A stretch of DNA of 64,000 nucleotides from Temnothorax longispinosus (Eukaryota > Arthropoda > Insecta > Hymenoptera > Formicidae). Both the position numbers and the translations under genes were made by a program. Numbering within the stretch: the stretch's first letter is position 1; each line of letters begins with the position of its first letter. Positions 24,960 through 36,500 of the stretch are shown piece by piece. A model generated the notes under the pieces. It saw only the letters and a program-made list of their open reading frames with translations, did no database searches and was not told the DNA's origin. The stretch is taken from assembly GCF_030848805.1 (NCBI RefSeq), contig NC_092365.1:5208001-5272000 (forward strand), in the 5' to 3' direction.

Positions 24960-25325
24960 GGGACCTAAGTCGTCTACAGACGATTCCGAGTCTCGACATC
25001 GAACTCGCGAAACTCATGTTCGACCGTTAGACGCCGTGCCGTCGTAAGCGGTGAGATCCCGACGACGGGCAGAGGCGCCGTACGGCAAACCGGGCTCGTG
25101 CGACGACCGGCCCCCGCGAGGGGGACCGGCCGCCTAGTAAGTGTGTCACATTGTTTTGAGCCTTTCGACTCACGAGACTCCTAGAGATATCATTGCCACC
25201 TTTGACTAGAGAGGATACGGCCTTAAAGGCGTTCAGGCATAATCCCACGGATGGTAGCTTCGCACCACCGGCCGCTCGACCGAGTGCGTGAACCAAATGT
25301 CCGAACCTGCGGTTCCTCTCGTACT
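24960..25325 (-). rRNA. Fragment of 28S rRNA (3' region), antisense to the LINE
   Basis: Read on the minus strand this stretch runs from the sarcin-ricin loop (AGTACGAGAGGAACCGCAGG) through 'gaagctaccatccgtggga' and 'ttatgcctgaacgcc' to a segment near the 28S 3' end ('gtctgtagacgacttaggt'). These are conserved landmarks of eukaryotic large-subunit rRNA. It is about 366 bp long, far more GC-rich than its surroundings, and embedded between satellite and LINE, so it is a displaced fragment and not a working rRNA gene. Confidence 0.9.
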
Positions 25326-27647
25326 CGCGGAAGGACTTGGGAACCCACCGTGCTTACTTTCCCAAGAAAACCCCCAATGGAATCAGAAATGGATATGGAT
25401 ACTGGATCGTTGGGCAATCCGACTAACAATCGGCGCCACTCAGTGTCCGGGCTGGGTGGTGTGAAATTGGCGACCGAAGCTTCCGAAGAGGTGGAACGCC
25501 GGGCCTCTGAAGGAAGAGCTGCTACTGGCGGGAAGGAGGCAACTCTGAGCAAAGCCTCAATGCGAGGTTATCGCATTGGCACCTGGAACGTCCGCGGTCT
25601 ATTACAGGCGGGCAAATTGAGCATCGTCGAGAGAGAGATGGAGAATCATAACGTCACCGTGCTCGGCATTAGCGAGACACACATGCGAGGCAGCGGACAT
25701 TTCACAACTGCCGCAGGGTATGCATTGTACTTCTCGGGATGCAGAGACTTGAGCAGGAGTGGGGTCGGTGTCTTGCTGCCGCCGCATATGACTAAATATG
25801 TTCTCGGTTACAACCCGGTATCTGAAAGGATCATCACCATCAAACTCAGCACAAAACCATGTACGCTGAATATTGTCCAGGTTTACGCTCCCACCTCAGG
25901 ATCGTCAGACGAGGATGTCGACGACTATTACAGGATGCTGGAGGAGACGCTGAACACAATTCCCAACAGGGAAATAACTATGATCCTCGGGGACTGGAAC
26001 GCCAAAGTCGGCAACACAGCTGCAGACGATCACATCAGGAACACTGTTGGCAAATATGGACTTGGTGAGAGAAATGAACGCGGTGCGAGACTCATCGACT
26101 TCTGTACAGGCAGGAAGCTGAGCATCATGAACACGCGTTTCATGCATCATCCAAGACGACTCTACACGTGGAGTTCTCCAGGCGACCGATTTAGAAATCA
26201 AATAGATTACATCATTTTGGACACGCGCTGGAAAACCTCAGTAACTAACGTTAAGACCTTCCCCGGGGCTGATTGCGGCTCTGATCATAACTTGCTCGTC
26301 GCGAACTTCTCCATTCGCTTGAAAGTGTCTAGAAGGAACCCACCACAAAAGCCTAGGCGTCTGGAGTCCCCAGAACGGTCACTCTTCAAGGGCATCGTGG
26401 AGACAAAGCTAAAAGAGAGTCCGCCGCCCGAGGACGCGGACGCCAAGACACGATGGGGGCTTCTTAAAGGCCACATTTGTGATACACTGGACCATATAAC
26501 TAAAAATAGGAGCACTGACAGTAGGAAGAAGTCATGGATTACTGACCGCACCTGGGAGCTCATACAGCTAAGGAAGGACATAAAAATGAAGGGCCTAAGG
26601 GATCCACAGACGATGGCAGAATACACGGCCCTCTGCAAGATCATTAAGACGTGTTGTCGACAAGACAAAAACAACTTCATAGAGGGCATATGCAGCGACA
26701 TTGAAAACCACTCACACAGGCTACAAACCTCAGACCTCTTCAAGAAAGTCCGTGTACTCTCCAAGCAATTTAAATCTAAGTCATGGGTTATTGAAGACGC
26801 TGACGGGAACTCATTGCACGAATTAGATAAAATCGCGGAAAGATGGCGCTGTTATTGCGAACAACTGTACAAAAACCCCCGCAACTCATTCGATCGTCAA
26901 CCTGAATGGAGCGGAATAGATAAGGAGCCATCCATTCTTCGCTCCGAAATAACAGAGGCCTTACGTTCACTCAAGGACAAGAAAGCACCAGGACCAGATC
27001 AAATAACGGCAGAAGTCCTGAAGGCTCTGGGCGAGACGGGGATTGACACGCTGCACGCGATCTGCAATCACATCTGGCAGCACGGGGAATGGCCCCAAGA
27101 TTGGACGGAATCGGTCATCCTACCATTACACAAAAAAGGATCGACCAAGAGGTGCGATAACTATCGCACCTTATCCCTAATCTCCCACGCCAGCAAAATA
27201 TTGCTCTATATCATCAACAACCGAATCCGGCACTTTTTGGACTGGCAGATCCCGCAAGAACAGGCGGGCTTTGTCAGGGGGAGGGGGACCCGTGAACAGA
27301 TCCTTAACATCAGACAAGTCATTGAGAAGTCCTATGAATTCGACACACCAGTAATAATGTGTTTCGTCGATTACTGTAAGGCCTTCGACTGTGTCGACTG
27401 GCGTTGCCTGTGGGGAATACTAGCAGAGTTAGGGGTGCCGCAGCATTTAACGGCACTACTCTGCACCCTATATTACAGCAGTCGGGGAGTTGTGAGGGTA
27501 GATAAAACGACATCGGGACCTTTCAACTTCGGAAAGGGTGTGCGCCAGGGCTGCATACTGTCCCCCATCTTGTTCAACGTTTACGGGGAATACATAATGA
27601 GGCGAACCTGCGAAAATGGGAGGGTGGAGTCACTATTGGAGGCGTAA
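25251..27647 (+). CDS. LINE endonuclease-reverse transcriptase, first part (frameshifted)
   Basis: The open frame of 798 codons begins formally at 25251, but its first 25 codons lie inside antisense 28S DNA; the ATG at 25377 (PPMESEMDMD) is the more natural start. Endonuclease signatures are GTWNVRGL, GISETHM, LGDWNAKVGN and the catalytic SDHNLL. Reverse transcriptase blocks follow: KKAPGPDQITAEVLK, LSLISHASKIL, QAGFVRGRGTREQ, VDYCKAFDCVDW (motif A with the catalytic Asp) and GVRQGCILSPILFNVY. The frame then runs out at RVESLLEA. About 10 bases before the catalytic YADD block a base has been lost or gained, so this protein lacks the second metal-binding site and would be inactive unless the frameshift is an assembly error. 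Confidence 0.85.
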   Translation: MVASHHRPLDRVREPNVRTCGSSRTRGRTWEPTVLTFPRKPPMESEMDMDTGSLGNPTNNRRHSVSGLGGVKLATEASEEVERRASEGRAATGGKEATLSKASMRGYRIGTWNVRGLLQAGKLSIVEREMENHNVTVLGISETHMRGSGHFTTAAGYALYFSGCRDLSRSGVGVLLPPHMTKYVLGYNPVSERIITIKLSTKPCTLNIVQVYAPTSGSSDEDVDDYYRMLEETLNTIPNREITMILGDWNAKVGNTAADDHIRNTVGKYGLGERNERGARLIDFCTGRKLSIMNTRFMHHPRRLYTWSSPGDRFRNQIDYIILDTRWKTSVTNVKTFPGADCGSDHNLLVANFSIRLKVSRRNPPQKPRRLESPERSLFKGIVETKLKESPPPEDADAKTRWGLLKGHICDTLDHITKNRSTDSRKKSWITDRTWELIQLRKDIKMKGLRDPQTMAEYTALCKIIKTCCRQDKNNFIEGICSDIENHSHRLQTSDLFKKVRVLSKQFKSKSWVIEDADGNSLHELDKIAERWRCYCEQLYKNPRNSFDRQPEWSGIDKEPSILRSEITEALRSLKDKKAPGPDQITAEVLKALGETGIDTLHAICNHIWQHGEWPQDWTESVILPLHKKGSTKRCDNYRTLSLISHASKILLYIINNRIRHFLDWQIPQEQAGFVRGRGTREQILNIRQVIEKSYEFDTPVIMCFVDYCKAFDCVDWRCLWGILAELGVPQHLTALLCTLYYSSRGVVRVDKTTSGPFNFGKGVRQGCILSPILFNVYGEYIMRRTCENGRVESLLEA

Positions 27648-28469
27648 AAATCACCAACCTACGTTACGCCGACGATACCACACTCCTTGCCGCGACAGAG
27701 GCCGAAATGGTAGCCCTGCTGAGCAGAATGGAAGAGGTTAGCAACGAAATGGGGCTTACTATAAACAGATCCAAGACCAAAATCATGGTTGTGGACCGTT
27801 TTAACAGGCTGGAGCTCACCGGAGTTCACGGCCTGGAGGTAGTGGAGAGCTTCAACTATCTGGGCTCTACCATCAGCAACAACGGCTCGTGTGAAGCGGA
27901 GATACGCAAGCGAATCGGAATGGCAAAGAACGCAATGTCACAGCTGCATGGAATTTGGGCGGCCAAGAACATCTCCGTAAAAACCAAGGCCAGGCTCGTG
28001 CGCACCTTGGTGTTCTCGATATTCGCGTACGGCGCTGAAACCTGGACTCTAAAGGCGAACGACCGCAAACGTATTGACGCCTTTGAGATGTGGTGCTGGA
28101 GGAGGATGCTGCGCATTCCCTGGACGGCACACCGGACCAACGCATCTATCCTGCGTGAGCTAAGTATAACAGCGAGACTTTCTACTATCTGCCTACGGAG
28201 GATACTTGAATACTTCGGCCACATCGCCAGGAGGAGCGATGACAACTTGGAAAAGTTGATGGTGACTGGCAAGGTGGAAGGAAAAAGACCGAGGGGGCGT
28301 AACCCTACACGCTGGGCCGATCAGATACGCACTACACTCGACACCACCATGCATGAGGCCCTCCACACCGCCCAGGACCGAGTCAGCTGGCGGAGTATCG
28401 TGAGGCGGAAGATTATTCCAGGAAGGGGTCACGACCCTCAGCACTGAAGAAAACGACGCAAGGAGGAGG
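25326..28469 (+). mobile_element. APE-type non-LTR retrotransposon inserted in the satellite
   Basis: The element encodes an apurinic-type endonuclease and a reverse transcriptase in one frame (25377-27647), continued in another frame after one frameshift (to 28447). The C-terminal part (ILRELSITARLSTICLRRIL, GHIARR, RPRGRNPTRWADQIR) is typical of the mobile-element proteins often annotated as 'craniofacial development protein 2-like', a name that traces to RTE/BovB elements; clade assignment is an inference. It ends about 20 bp after the stop, directly against satellite. It is flanked upstream by antisense 28S DNA. The satellite phase differs on the two sides by most of a monomer, so no simple target-site duplication is visible. 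Confidence 0.85.
27616..28447 (+). CDS. LINE reverse transcriptase, C-terminal part
   Basis: In the frame that opens as WEGGVTIGGVKITNL the sequence gives LRYADDTTLLA, the catalytic motif C, then the thumb (LTINRSKTKIMVV, FNYLGSTIS) and a conserved C-terminal region (FAYGAETWTL, MWCWRRMLRIPWT, GKRPRGRNPTRWADQI). The first Met is at 27707, after the catalytic motif, so this is the continuation of the upstream frame and not an independent gene. Confidence 0.85.
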
Positions 28470-29572
28470 GTGATATGCCGTACGAAATGTCGCAGTTCCG
28501 GTTTATCTAAAATATTTCTCGAATAATTTTAAACATACTGAAGCATTTTCTAAAGAGTTCCCGACCCTGGCAATGTCGTATGATTGTTTAAAAAATTAAT
28601 ACCGCTCGAAAACCGAGCATTTAGAGAGAATAGGGTGATATGCTGTACGAAATGTCGCAGTTCCGGTTTATCTAAAATATTTCTCGAATAATTCTGAACA
28701 TACTAAAGCATTTTCCAAAGAGTTCCCGACCCTGGCAATGTCGTATGATTGTTTAAAAAATTAATACCGCTTGAAAACCGAGTATTTAGAGAGAATAGGG
28801 TGATATGCTGTACGAAATGTCGCAGTTCCGGTTTATCTAAAATATTTCCCGAATAGTTCTGAACATACTAAAGCATTTTCTAAAGAGTTCCCGACATTAG
28901 CAATGTTGTACGATTGTTTAAAAAATTAATACCGCCCAAAAACCGAGTACTTAGAGAGAATAGTGTGATATGCTGTACAAAATGTCGCAGTTCCGGTTTA
29001 TCTAAAATATTTCTCGAATAATTCTGAACATACTAAAGCATTTTCCAAAGAGGTCCCGACCCTGGCAATGTCGTATGATTGTTTAAAAAATTAATATCGC
29101 TCGAAAACCGAGTATTTAGAGAGAATAGGGTGATATGCTGTACGAAATGTCGCAGTTCCGGTTTATCTAAAATATTTCTCGAATAGTTCTGAACATACTA
29201 AAGCATTTTCCAAAGAGTTCCCGACCCTGGAAATGTCGTATGATTGTTTAAAAAATTAATACCGCTCGAAAACCGAGTATTTAGAGAGAATAGGGTGATA
29301 TGCTGTACGAAATGTCGCAGTTCCGGTTTATCTAAAATATTTCCCGAATAGTTCTGAACATACTAAAGCATTTTCTAAAGAGTTCCCGACATTAGCAATG
29401 TTGTACGATTGTTTAAAAAATTAATACCGCCCAAAAACCGAGTACTTAGAGAGAATAGTGTGATATGCTGTACAAAATGTCGCAGTTCCGGTTTATCTAA
29501 AATATTTTTCGAATAGTTCTGAACATACTAAAGCATTTTCTAAAAAGTTCCCGACCCTGGCAATGATTGTTT
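28470..29572 (+). repeat. 165-bp satellite, forward array (right of the LINE)
   Basis: About 6.7 monomers in the same orientation as 24240-24959. Two monomer types alternate: one with 'ccctggcaatgtcgtatgat' and 'gctcgaaaaccgagtattta', the other with 'cattagcaatgttgtacgat' and 'gcccaaaaaccgagtactta'. Confidence 0.9.
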
Positions 29573-32500
29573 TCAAGCGGTATTAATTTTTTAAACAATC
29601 ATACGACATTGCCAGGGTCGGAACTCTTTAGAAAATGCTTCAGTATGTTTAAAACTATTCGAGAAATATTTTAGATATACCGGAACTGCGACATTTCGTA
29701 CAGAATATCACCCTATTCTCTCTTAAATACTCGGTTTTCGAGCGGTATTAATTTTTTAAACAATCATACGACATTGCCAGGGTTGGGAACTCTTTAGAAA
29801 ATGCTTTAGTATGTTCAGAACTATTCGAAAAATATTTTAGATAAACCGGAACTGCGACATTTCGTACAGCATATCACCCTATTCTCTCTAAATACTCGGT
29901 TTTCGAACGGTATTACATTTTTTAAACAATCATACGACATTGCCAGGGTCGGGAACTCTTTGGAAAATGCTTTAGTATGTTCAGAATTATTCGAGAAATA
30001 TTTTAGATAAACCGGAACTGCGACATTTTGTACAGCATATCACACTATTCTCTCTAAGTACTCGGTTTTTGGGCGGTATTAATTTTTTAAACAATCGTAC
30101 AACATTGCTAATGTCGGGAACTCTTTAGAAAATGCTTTAGTATGTTTAAAACTATTTGAGAAATATTTTAGATATACCAGAACTGCGACACTTCGTACAG
30201 AATATCACCCTATTCTCTCTTAAATACTCGGTTTTCGAGCGGTATTAATTTTTTAAACAATCATACGACATTGCCAGGGTTGGGAACTCTTTAGAAAATG
30301 CTTTAGTATGTTCAGAACTATTCGAAAAATATTTTAGATAAACCGGAACTGCGACATTTCGTACAGCATATCACCCTATTCTCTCTAAATACTCGGTTTT
30401 CGAACGGTATTACATTTTTTAAACAATCATACAACATTGCCAGGGTCGGGAACTCTTTAGAAAATGCTTTACTATGTTCAGAACTATTCGAGAAATATTT
30501 TAGATAAACCGGAACTGCGACATTTCGTACAGCATATCACCCTATTCTCTCTAAATACTCGGTTTTCGAGCGGTATTAATTTTTTAAACAATCATACGAC
30601 ATTGCCAGGGTCGGGAACTCTTTAGAAAATGCTTTAGTATGTTTAAAACTATTCGAGAAATTTTTTAGATAAACCGGAACTGCGACATTTCGTACAGCAT
30701 ATCATCCCATTCTCTCTAAATACTCGGTTTTCGAGCGGTATTATTTTTTAAACAATCATACGACATTGCCAGGGTCGGGAACTCTTTGGAAAATGCTTTA
30801 GTATGTTCAGAACTATTCGAGAAATATTTTAGATAAACCAGAACTGCGACATTTCGTACAGTATATCACCCTATTATCTCTAAATACTCGGTTTTCGAAC
30901 GGTATTAATTTTTTAAACAATCATACGACATTGCCAAGGTCGGGAACTCTTTAGAAAATACTTTAGTATGTTTAAAACTATTCGAGAAATATTTTAGATA
31001 AACCGAAACTGCGACATTTCGTACAGCATATCATCCCATTCTCTCTAAATACTCGGTTTTCGAGCGGTATTAATTTTTTAAACAATCATACGACATTGCC
31101 AGGGTCGGGAACTCTTTGGAAAATGCTTTAGTATGTTCAGAACTATTCGAGAAATATTTTAGATAAACCGGAACTGCGACATTTCGTACAGCATATCACC
31201 CTATTCTCTCTAAATACTCGGTTTTTGAGCGGTATTAATTTTTTAAACAATCATACGACATTGCCAGGGTGGGAACTCTTTGGAAAATGCTTTAGTATGT
31301 TCAGAACTATTCGGGAAATATTTTAGATAAACCGGAACTGCGACATTTCGTACAGCATATCACCCTATTCTCTCTAAATACTCGGTTTTCGAGCGGTATT
31401 AATTTTTTAAACAATCATACGACATTGCCAGAGTCGGGAACTCTTTGGAAAATGTTTTAGTATGTTCAGAACTATTCGAGAAATATTTTAGATAAACCGG
31501 AACTGCGACATTTCGTACAGCATATCACCCTATTCTCTCTAAATACTCGGTTTTCGAGCGATATTAATTTTTTAAACAATCATACGACATTGCCAGGGTC
31601 GGGAACTCTTTGGAAAATGCTTTAGTATGTTCAGAATTATTCGAGAAATATTTTAGATAAACCGGAACTGCGACATTTTGTACAGCATATCACACTATTC
31701 TCTCTAAGTACTCGGTTTTTGGGCGGTATTAATTTTTTAAACAATCGTACAACATTGCTAAGGTCGGGAACTCTTTAGAAAAATGCTTTAGTATGTTCAG
31801 AACTATTCGGGAAATATTTTAGATAAACCGGAACTGCGACATTTCGTACAGCATATCACCCTATTCTCTCTAAATACTCGGTTTTCAAGCGGTATTAATT
31901 TTTTAAACAATCATACGACATTGCCAGGGTCGGGAACTTTTAGAAAATGCTTTAGTATGTTCAGAATTATTCGAGAAATATTTTAGATAAACCGGAACTG
32001 CGACATTTCGTACAGCATATCACCCTATTCTCTTAAATACTCGGTTTTCGAGCGGTATTAATTTTTTAAACAATCATACGACATTGCCAGGGTCGGGAAC
32101 TCTTTGGAAAATGCTTTAGTATGTTCAGAACTATTCGAGAAATATTTTAGATAAACCGGAACTGCGACATTTCGTACAGCATATTACCCTATTCTCTCTA
32201 AATACTCGGTTTTCGAGCGGTATTAATTTTTTAAACAATTATACGACATTGCCAGGGTCGGGAACTTTTTGGAAAATGCTTTAGTATGTTCAGAACTATT
32301 CGAGAAATATTTTAGATAAACCGGAACTGCGACATTTCGTACAGCATATCACCTTATTCTCTCTAAATACTCGGTTTTCGAGCGGTATTAATTTTTTAAA
32401 CAATCATACGACATTGCCAGGGTCGGGAACTCTTTGGAAAATGCTTTAGTATGTTCAGAACTATTCGAGAAATATTTTAGATAAACCGGAACTGCGACAT

Positions 32501-32999
32501 TTCGTACAGCATATCACCCTATTCTCTCTAAATACTCGGTTTTCGAGCGGTATTAATTTTTTAAACAATCATACGACATTGCCAGGGTCGGGAACTCTTT
32601 GGAAAATGCTTTAGTATGTTCAGAATTATTCGAGAAATATTTTAGATAAACCGGAACTGCGACATTTTGTACAGCATATCACACTATTCTCTCTAAGTAC
32701 TCGGTTTTTGGGCGGTATTAATTTTTTAAACAATCATACGACATTGCCAGGGTCGGGAACTCTTTGGAAAATGCTTTAGTATGTTCAGAACTATTCGGGA
32801 AATATTTTAGATAAACCGGAACTGCGACATTTCGTACAGCATATCACCCTATTCTCTCTAAATACTCGGTTTTCAAGCGGTATTAATTTTTTAAACAATT
32901 GTACAACATTGCTAATGTCGAGAACTTTTTAGAAAATGCTTCAGTATGCTCAGAACTATTCGAAAAATATTTTAAATAAACCAGAACTTCGAGATTTTG
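29573..32999 (-). repeat. 165-bp satellite, inverted array
   Basis: About 20 monomers in the opposite orientation ('aaatattttagataaaccgg'). The switch happens within a few bases at about 29565-29580, inside a monomer. The rarer monomer type ('gtactcggtttttgggcgg') reappears at intervals (about 30050, 31700, 32695), which suggests a higher-order repeat. Confidence 0.9.
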
Positions 33000-33512
33000 G
33001 AAAATTAGCAGATAATTTTTCAATGGACTTTTTTGGCAAAATCAACAGAACTATTATTAAAAAGTATCAGGAACTATAGAACTCGACTGCATGCGACAAG
33101 AACTCTTTTTTATTTTTGATTTGCTAGAAAATGATCTGCTACGGGAAGTTAGCAGATAATTTTTTCGATCGACTGTTTTTTGGGTAAAATCACCATAAAC
33201 TCTTACTAAAAAGTATCAGAAACTATAGAACTCGACTGCATGCGACAAGAACTCCCTTTTATTTTTGATCTGCTGGAAAATGATATGCCAACTTCACAGA
33301 CACGCAATGTCCAAATTCTTAATTCTTTTAAATTATTAATAGGTATGTCTAATAGTTATAATCTAATTCATAGCATGTTATACATATCCGTATCTATTTA
33401 TATGCAATTTATAGTTTCACTAATTAACTGTAAAGATATAGAATATCTACTTTCTTTTATGTTCACATTGCTTTTCAAAAACATCTGTTAAGATTGACCG
33501 TTTCTCTTGTAG

Positions 33513-36500
33513 ATCATGATCATAGGAACTATTATGTGGCGAAATATTGGCATTTCCGGTCTTGTCGGCATCGGAACGCTGATGATCATCGCCTTAGTGG
33601 TACAAGGGATCATCAGCTTGTTGAGCCGCAAATATAGAGCTATGATCGCGCCACTGACCGACCGAAGAGTGCAGCTGATGAGCGAACTCGTAGCCGGGAT
33701 ACAGGTATCCTCGAATATTTGATAATTAAGTTACTTTATTGTTGAACAACCAAAAACGAGTGAATACGCTAACATTCAAGTGTCAAATTCGACTGCCAAA
33801 TGAGATTGCCAATGCTAAGAAAACAATTTTGTGAAACAAACTTGCAAGATCATAATTTTCGTTTCAGGTGGTAAAGATGTACGTTTGGGAGAAACCGTTC
33901 AACAAGATCGTATCGGTGACCAGAAAGCTGGAAATCAAAGGGAGCAAATTCTCGTCATACGTGTTTGCCGCATGTTTGGCCATAACAGCCTTCACCGATC
34001 GACTGGCCCTCTATTTTACCTTAATAACGTACGTCCTACTGGGGCATTACCTGACTGCCGACGTAACCTTCGAAATGTCGACGTACTTCAATATGCTTCA
34101 ACTCACTGCAGCGTTGCAGTTTCCGCAAGCGTTGATACTGATGGGTGAATCGATGGTGTCTATAAACCGATTGGAGGTGCATGTTCTCTCATATTAATTT
34201 CGAATTCGCGGAAAAACCCTTAAATTTATTGTTCCACAATCTTTTCGTTAATTTATACAGGACTTTCTGTTCATGGACGAAGTAAACATGAAACGCTCAG
34301 AGAATACGCCGCAGTTGCAGGATAAATCTCGGAAATCAAACGAAGCGACTAATGTAGAGAATCACACAGACAGGTACATCACAAAAAATGGGAGTATCGC
34401 GCTTCAGGAATTTTCTGATCTTCCGGTCTACGTGAAGCTTCAGCGCGTTTCCGCCAATTGGGTCAGCGGCCAATTGCCGCCGACTTTGTGCAATATCGAC
34501 TTGACCATCCAGCCGGGACAGTTATGCGCTGTGGTCGGTCCCGTGGGTTCCGGCAAATCATCTATATTACATATGCTGCTGAAGGAGTTGGATCCCGGCG
34601 CGGGTTCAGTGATCCTCACTCAGGACTCCTCGAAGGATATTTTTCAGGGCAATCTTTCCAATGGTTACTTCACAAGCAATCCGAATCTGCGCATCTCCTA
34701 TGCCAGCCAGGAGCCCTGGCTCTTTTGTGGTACTGTGAGAGACAACATACTCTTTGGCCAGCCCTACGACAAGGCTAGATATACTCAAGTAATTGTCATA
34801 TAATTCAATACAGTTACTGCAGATAATGTACAGTATTTATGTATCCCTGCTATTGCACGTTAATATTGATAACTTTTACGTAACTTCACACAATTCTCAA
34901 ATTCTTCTTTACTTCAACCATTCAACGTAAATTGTCATTGATTTATTATTAATTAAAGAAGACATGTTTCAGCGAGTAGTATAAATTTTGCCGAAACTTT
35001 AATCTCTATGATTTTATCTAGATAAAAAAAGAATGTTCTAATTATGAATGTTTTAATTTTAAACTTTCTAGCATTTTCTAATGTTTCTCACTCTTTCTGA
35101 TCGATTGGCAAACGTTTTAGGTGGCAAATGCGTGCGCCTTGACGAAGGATTTCCGACAGTTTCCACAGGGAGACATGACGATGGTCGGCGATAGAGGTGT
35201 ATCCTTGTCCGGAGGCCAAAAAGCGCGTATCAATCTCGCGAGGGCAGTTTACAGGCAGGCGGATCTCTATCTGCTCGACGATCCCTTGAGCGCGGTGGAC
35301 TCTCGTATCGCCAGGCATCTATACGGGAAGTGCATCACCGAGTATCTCCACGACAAGACGAGAATACTCGTCACCCATCAGTTGCAATTTCTCAAACGCG
35401 CGGACCACATCGTCGTTTTGGATCGAGTGAGTCGCATAGAATATTCTCTAATCGGTATTTTACATTTAATCGGTGTTTGCATTGTTCCATTTAAAATTTC
35501 AACTACAAATTCGTTTCTATCCGGATCCGATTTTTTTACATTATTCTAATGAAGAATGCAGCGTTGACTCGTAATAGTAATAGTAAATATATAAACAATC
35601 TTTAAATTTTTTACTAATTTTATTGTTACTTTATAAAGAGACATATTATATTATTATTAATATATAACAATAAAAATATAAATTTTTATCAAAGTTAACA
35701 TTAAAAAGAACTGTGAGAATTCTTTTAACAAAAAATAGTAAGAAATTTTTAAATTTGTATATAAACTTGTAAAAAATTCGAACTTTTAACAGTTTATTTA
35801 TAAATTGTAAATAATTAAAGAATTGTTTCCTAAGGGTTTTATGAAGATGCAAGGAAGCTATAACGAATTAGTAAAATCAAATAAAGATTTCATTCGAATG
35901 ATGGACAATTTGAGTCACGAAGCGCAGAAGAAGGAAGAGAATATAAGGAGAGCTTCGGAAATGTCTATGAGAAAAACCTCGATAATAAGACGTGCCTCTA
36001 AATTATCAACCGCAAGTTCCATCATTGTAAGAAAATCCTTATCTCTCAACAGTTTTTTTAAATTAAAATAAAAAACAGAAACTATTGACATTTTTTATAT
36101 ATCAGATTTGTTTAAAACAAATACACTCATAACAAGACAAGGTAATTGAAAAAATATATATTTATGCAACATGTTCGCGTTAAGATAATTAAAACAGCTT
36201 TAGTTGCTGATTAGTAACTAAAGCAAATTAAAAACAGTTTCCAAAGTGTGCTATAACCACAGAATTCAAGTCGTTTTTAAACATTCATTAATTTTTTTAA
36301 CACTGTTTTATTAACATTTTTTATGATCATAGCGCAACTATCTCTATCGAGCTGTGTCCGTTGCAAAGGTCAAACAAGTAATTAGATTGTTATTTTGTTG
36401 CCGTGCAGCAGTCGGATATTGACGATTCGGATTATGCGGAAAACAGCCCGGAAGCCGAGATAATAGCACGCGGCCGACTATCTGGCAGAGTGTATAAGGA

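Larger units (their letters stand above)
23938..33302. mobile_element. Giant foldback/palindrome with satellite arms
   Basis: The left end CGTGTCTGTGAAGTTGGCAT is the exact reverse complement of the right end (ATGCCAACTTCACAGACACG at 33283-33302). About 300 bp of terminal sequence on each side (23938-24240 and 33000-33302) mirror each other and contain a unit of about 148 bp given twice ('tcttgtcgcatgcagtcgag'). Inside, the 165-bp satellite runs forward from 24240 to about 29572 and backward from there to 33000. The symmetry point is at about 29572. The left arm is interrupted by a 28S fragment and a LINE. Long arms of internal repeats recall Drosophila FB elements. No transposase is visible. 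Confidence 0.8.

Noticed and set aside
24960..25325. A working rRNA gene
   Set aside because: Only about 366 bp of the 28S are present, flanked directly by satellite and LINE.
24960..25330. Template jump of the LINE reverse transcriptase onto rRNA
   Set aside because: That would leave rRNA in sense orientation with its 3' end at the junction; the fragment is antisense with its inner end at the junction.
25251..25376. ATG at 25251 as the native LINE start
   Set aside because: It lies within antisense 28S DNA; the ATG at 25377 is the first within the element.
23938..33302. Regular repeats as a CRISPR array
   Set aside because: Units are 165 bp, continuous and without unique spacers, and the host is an insect; this is satellite DNA.
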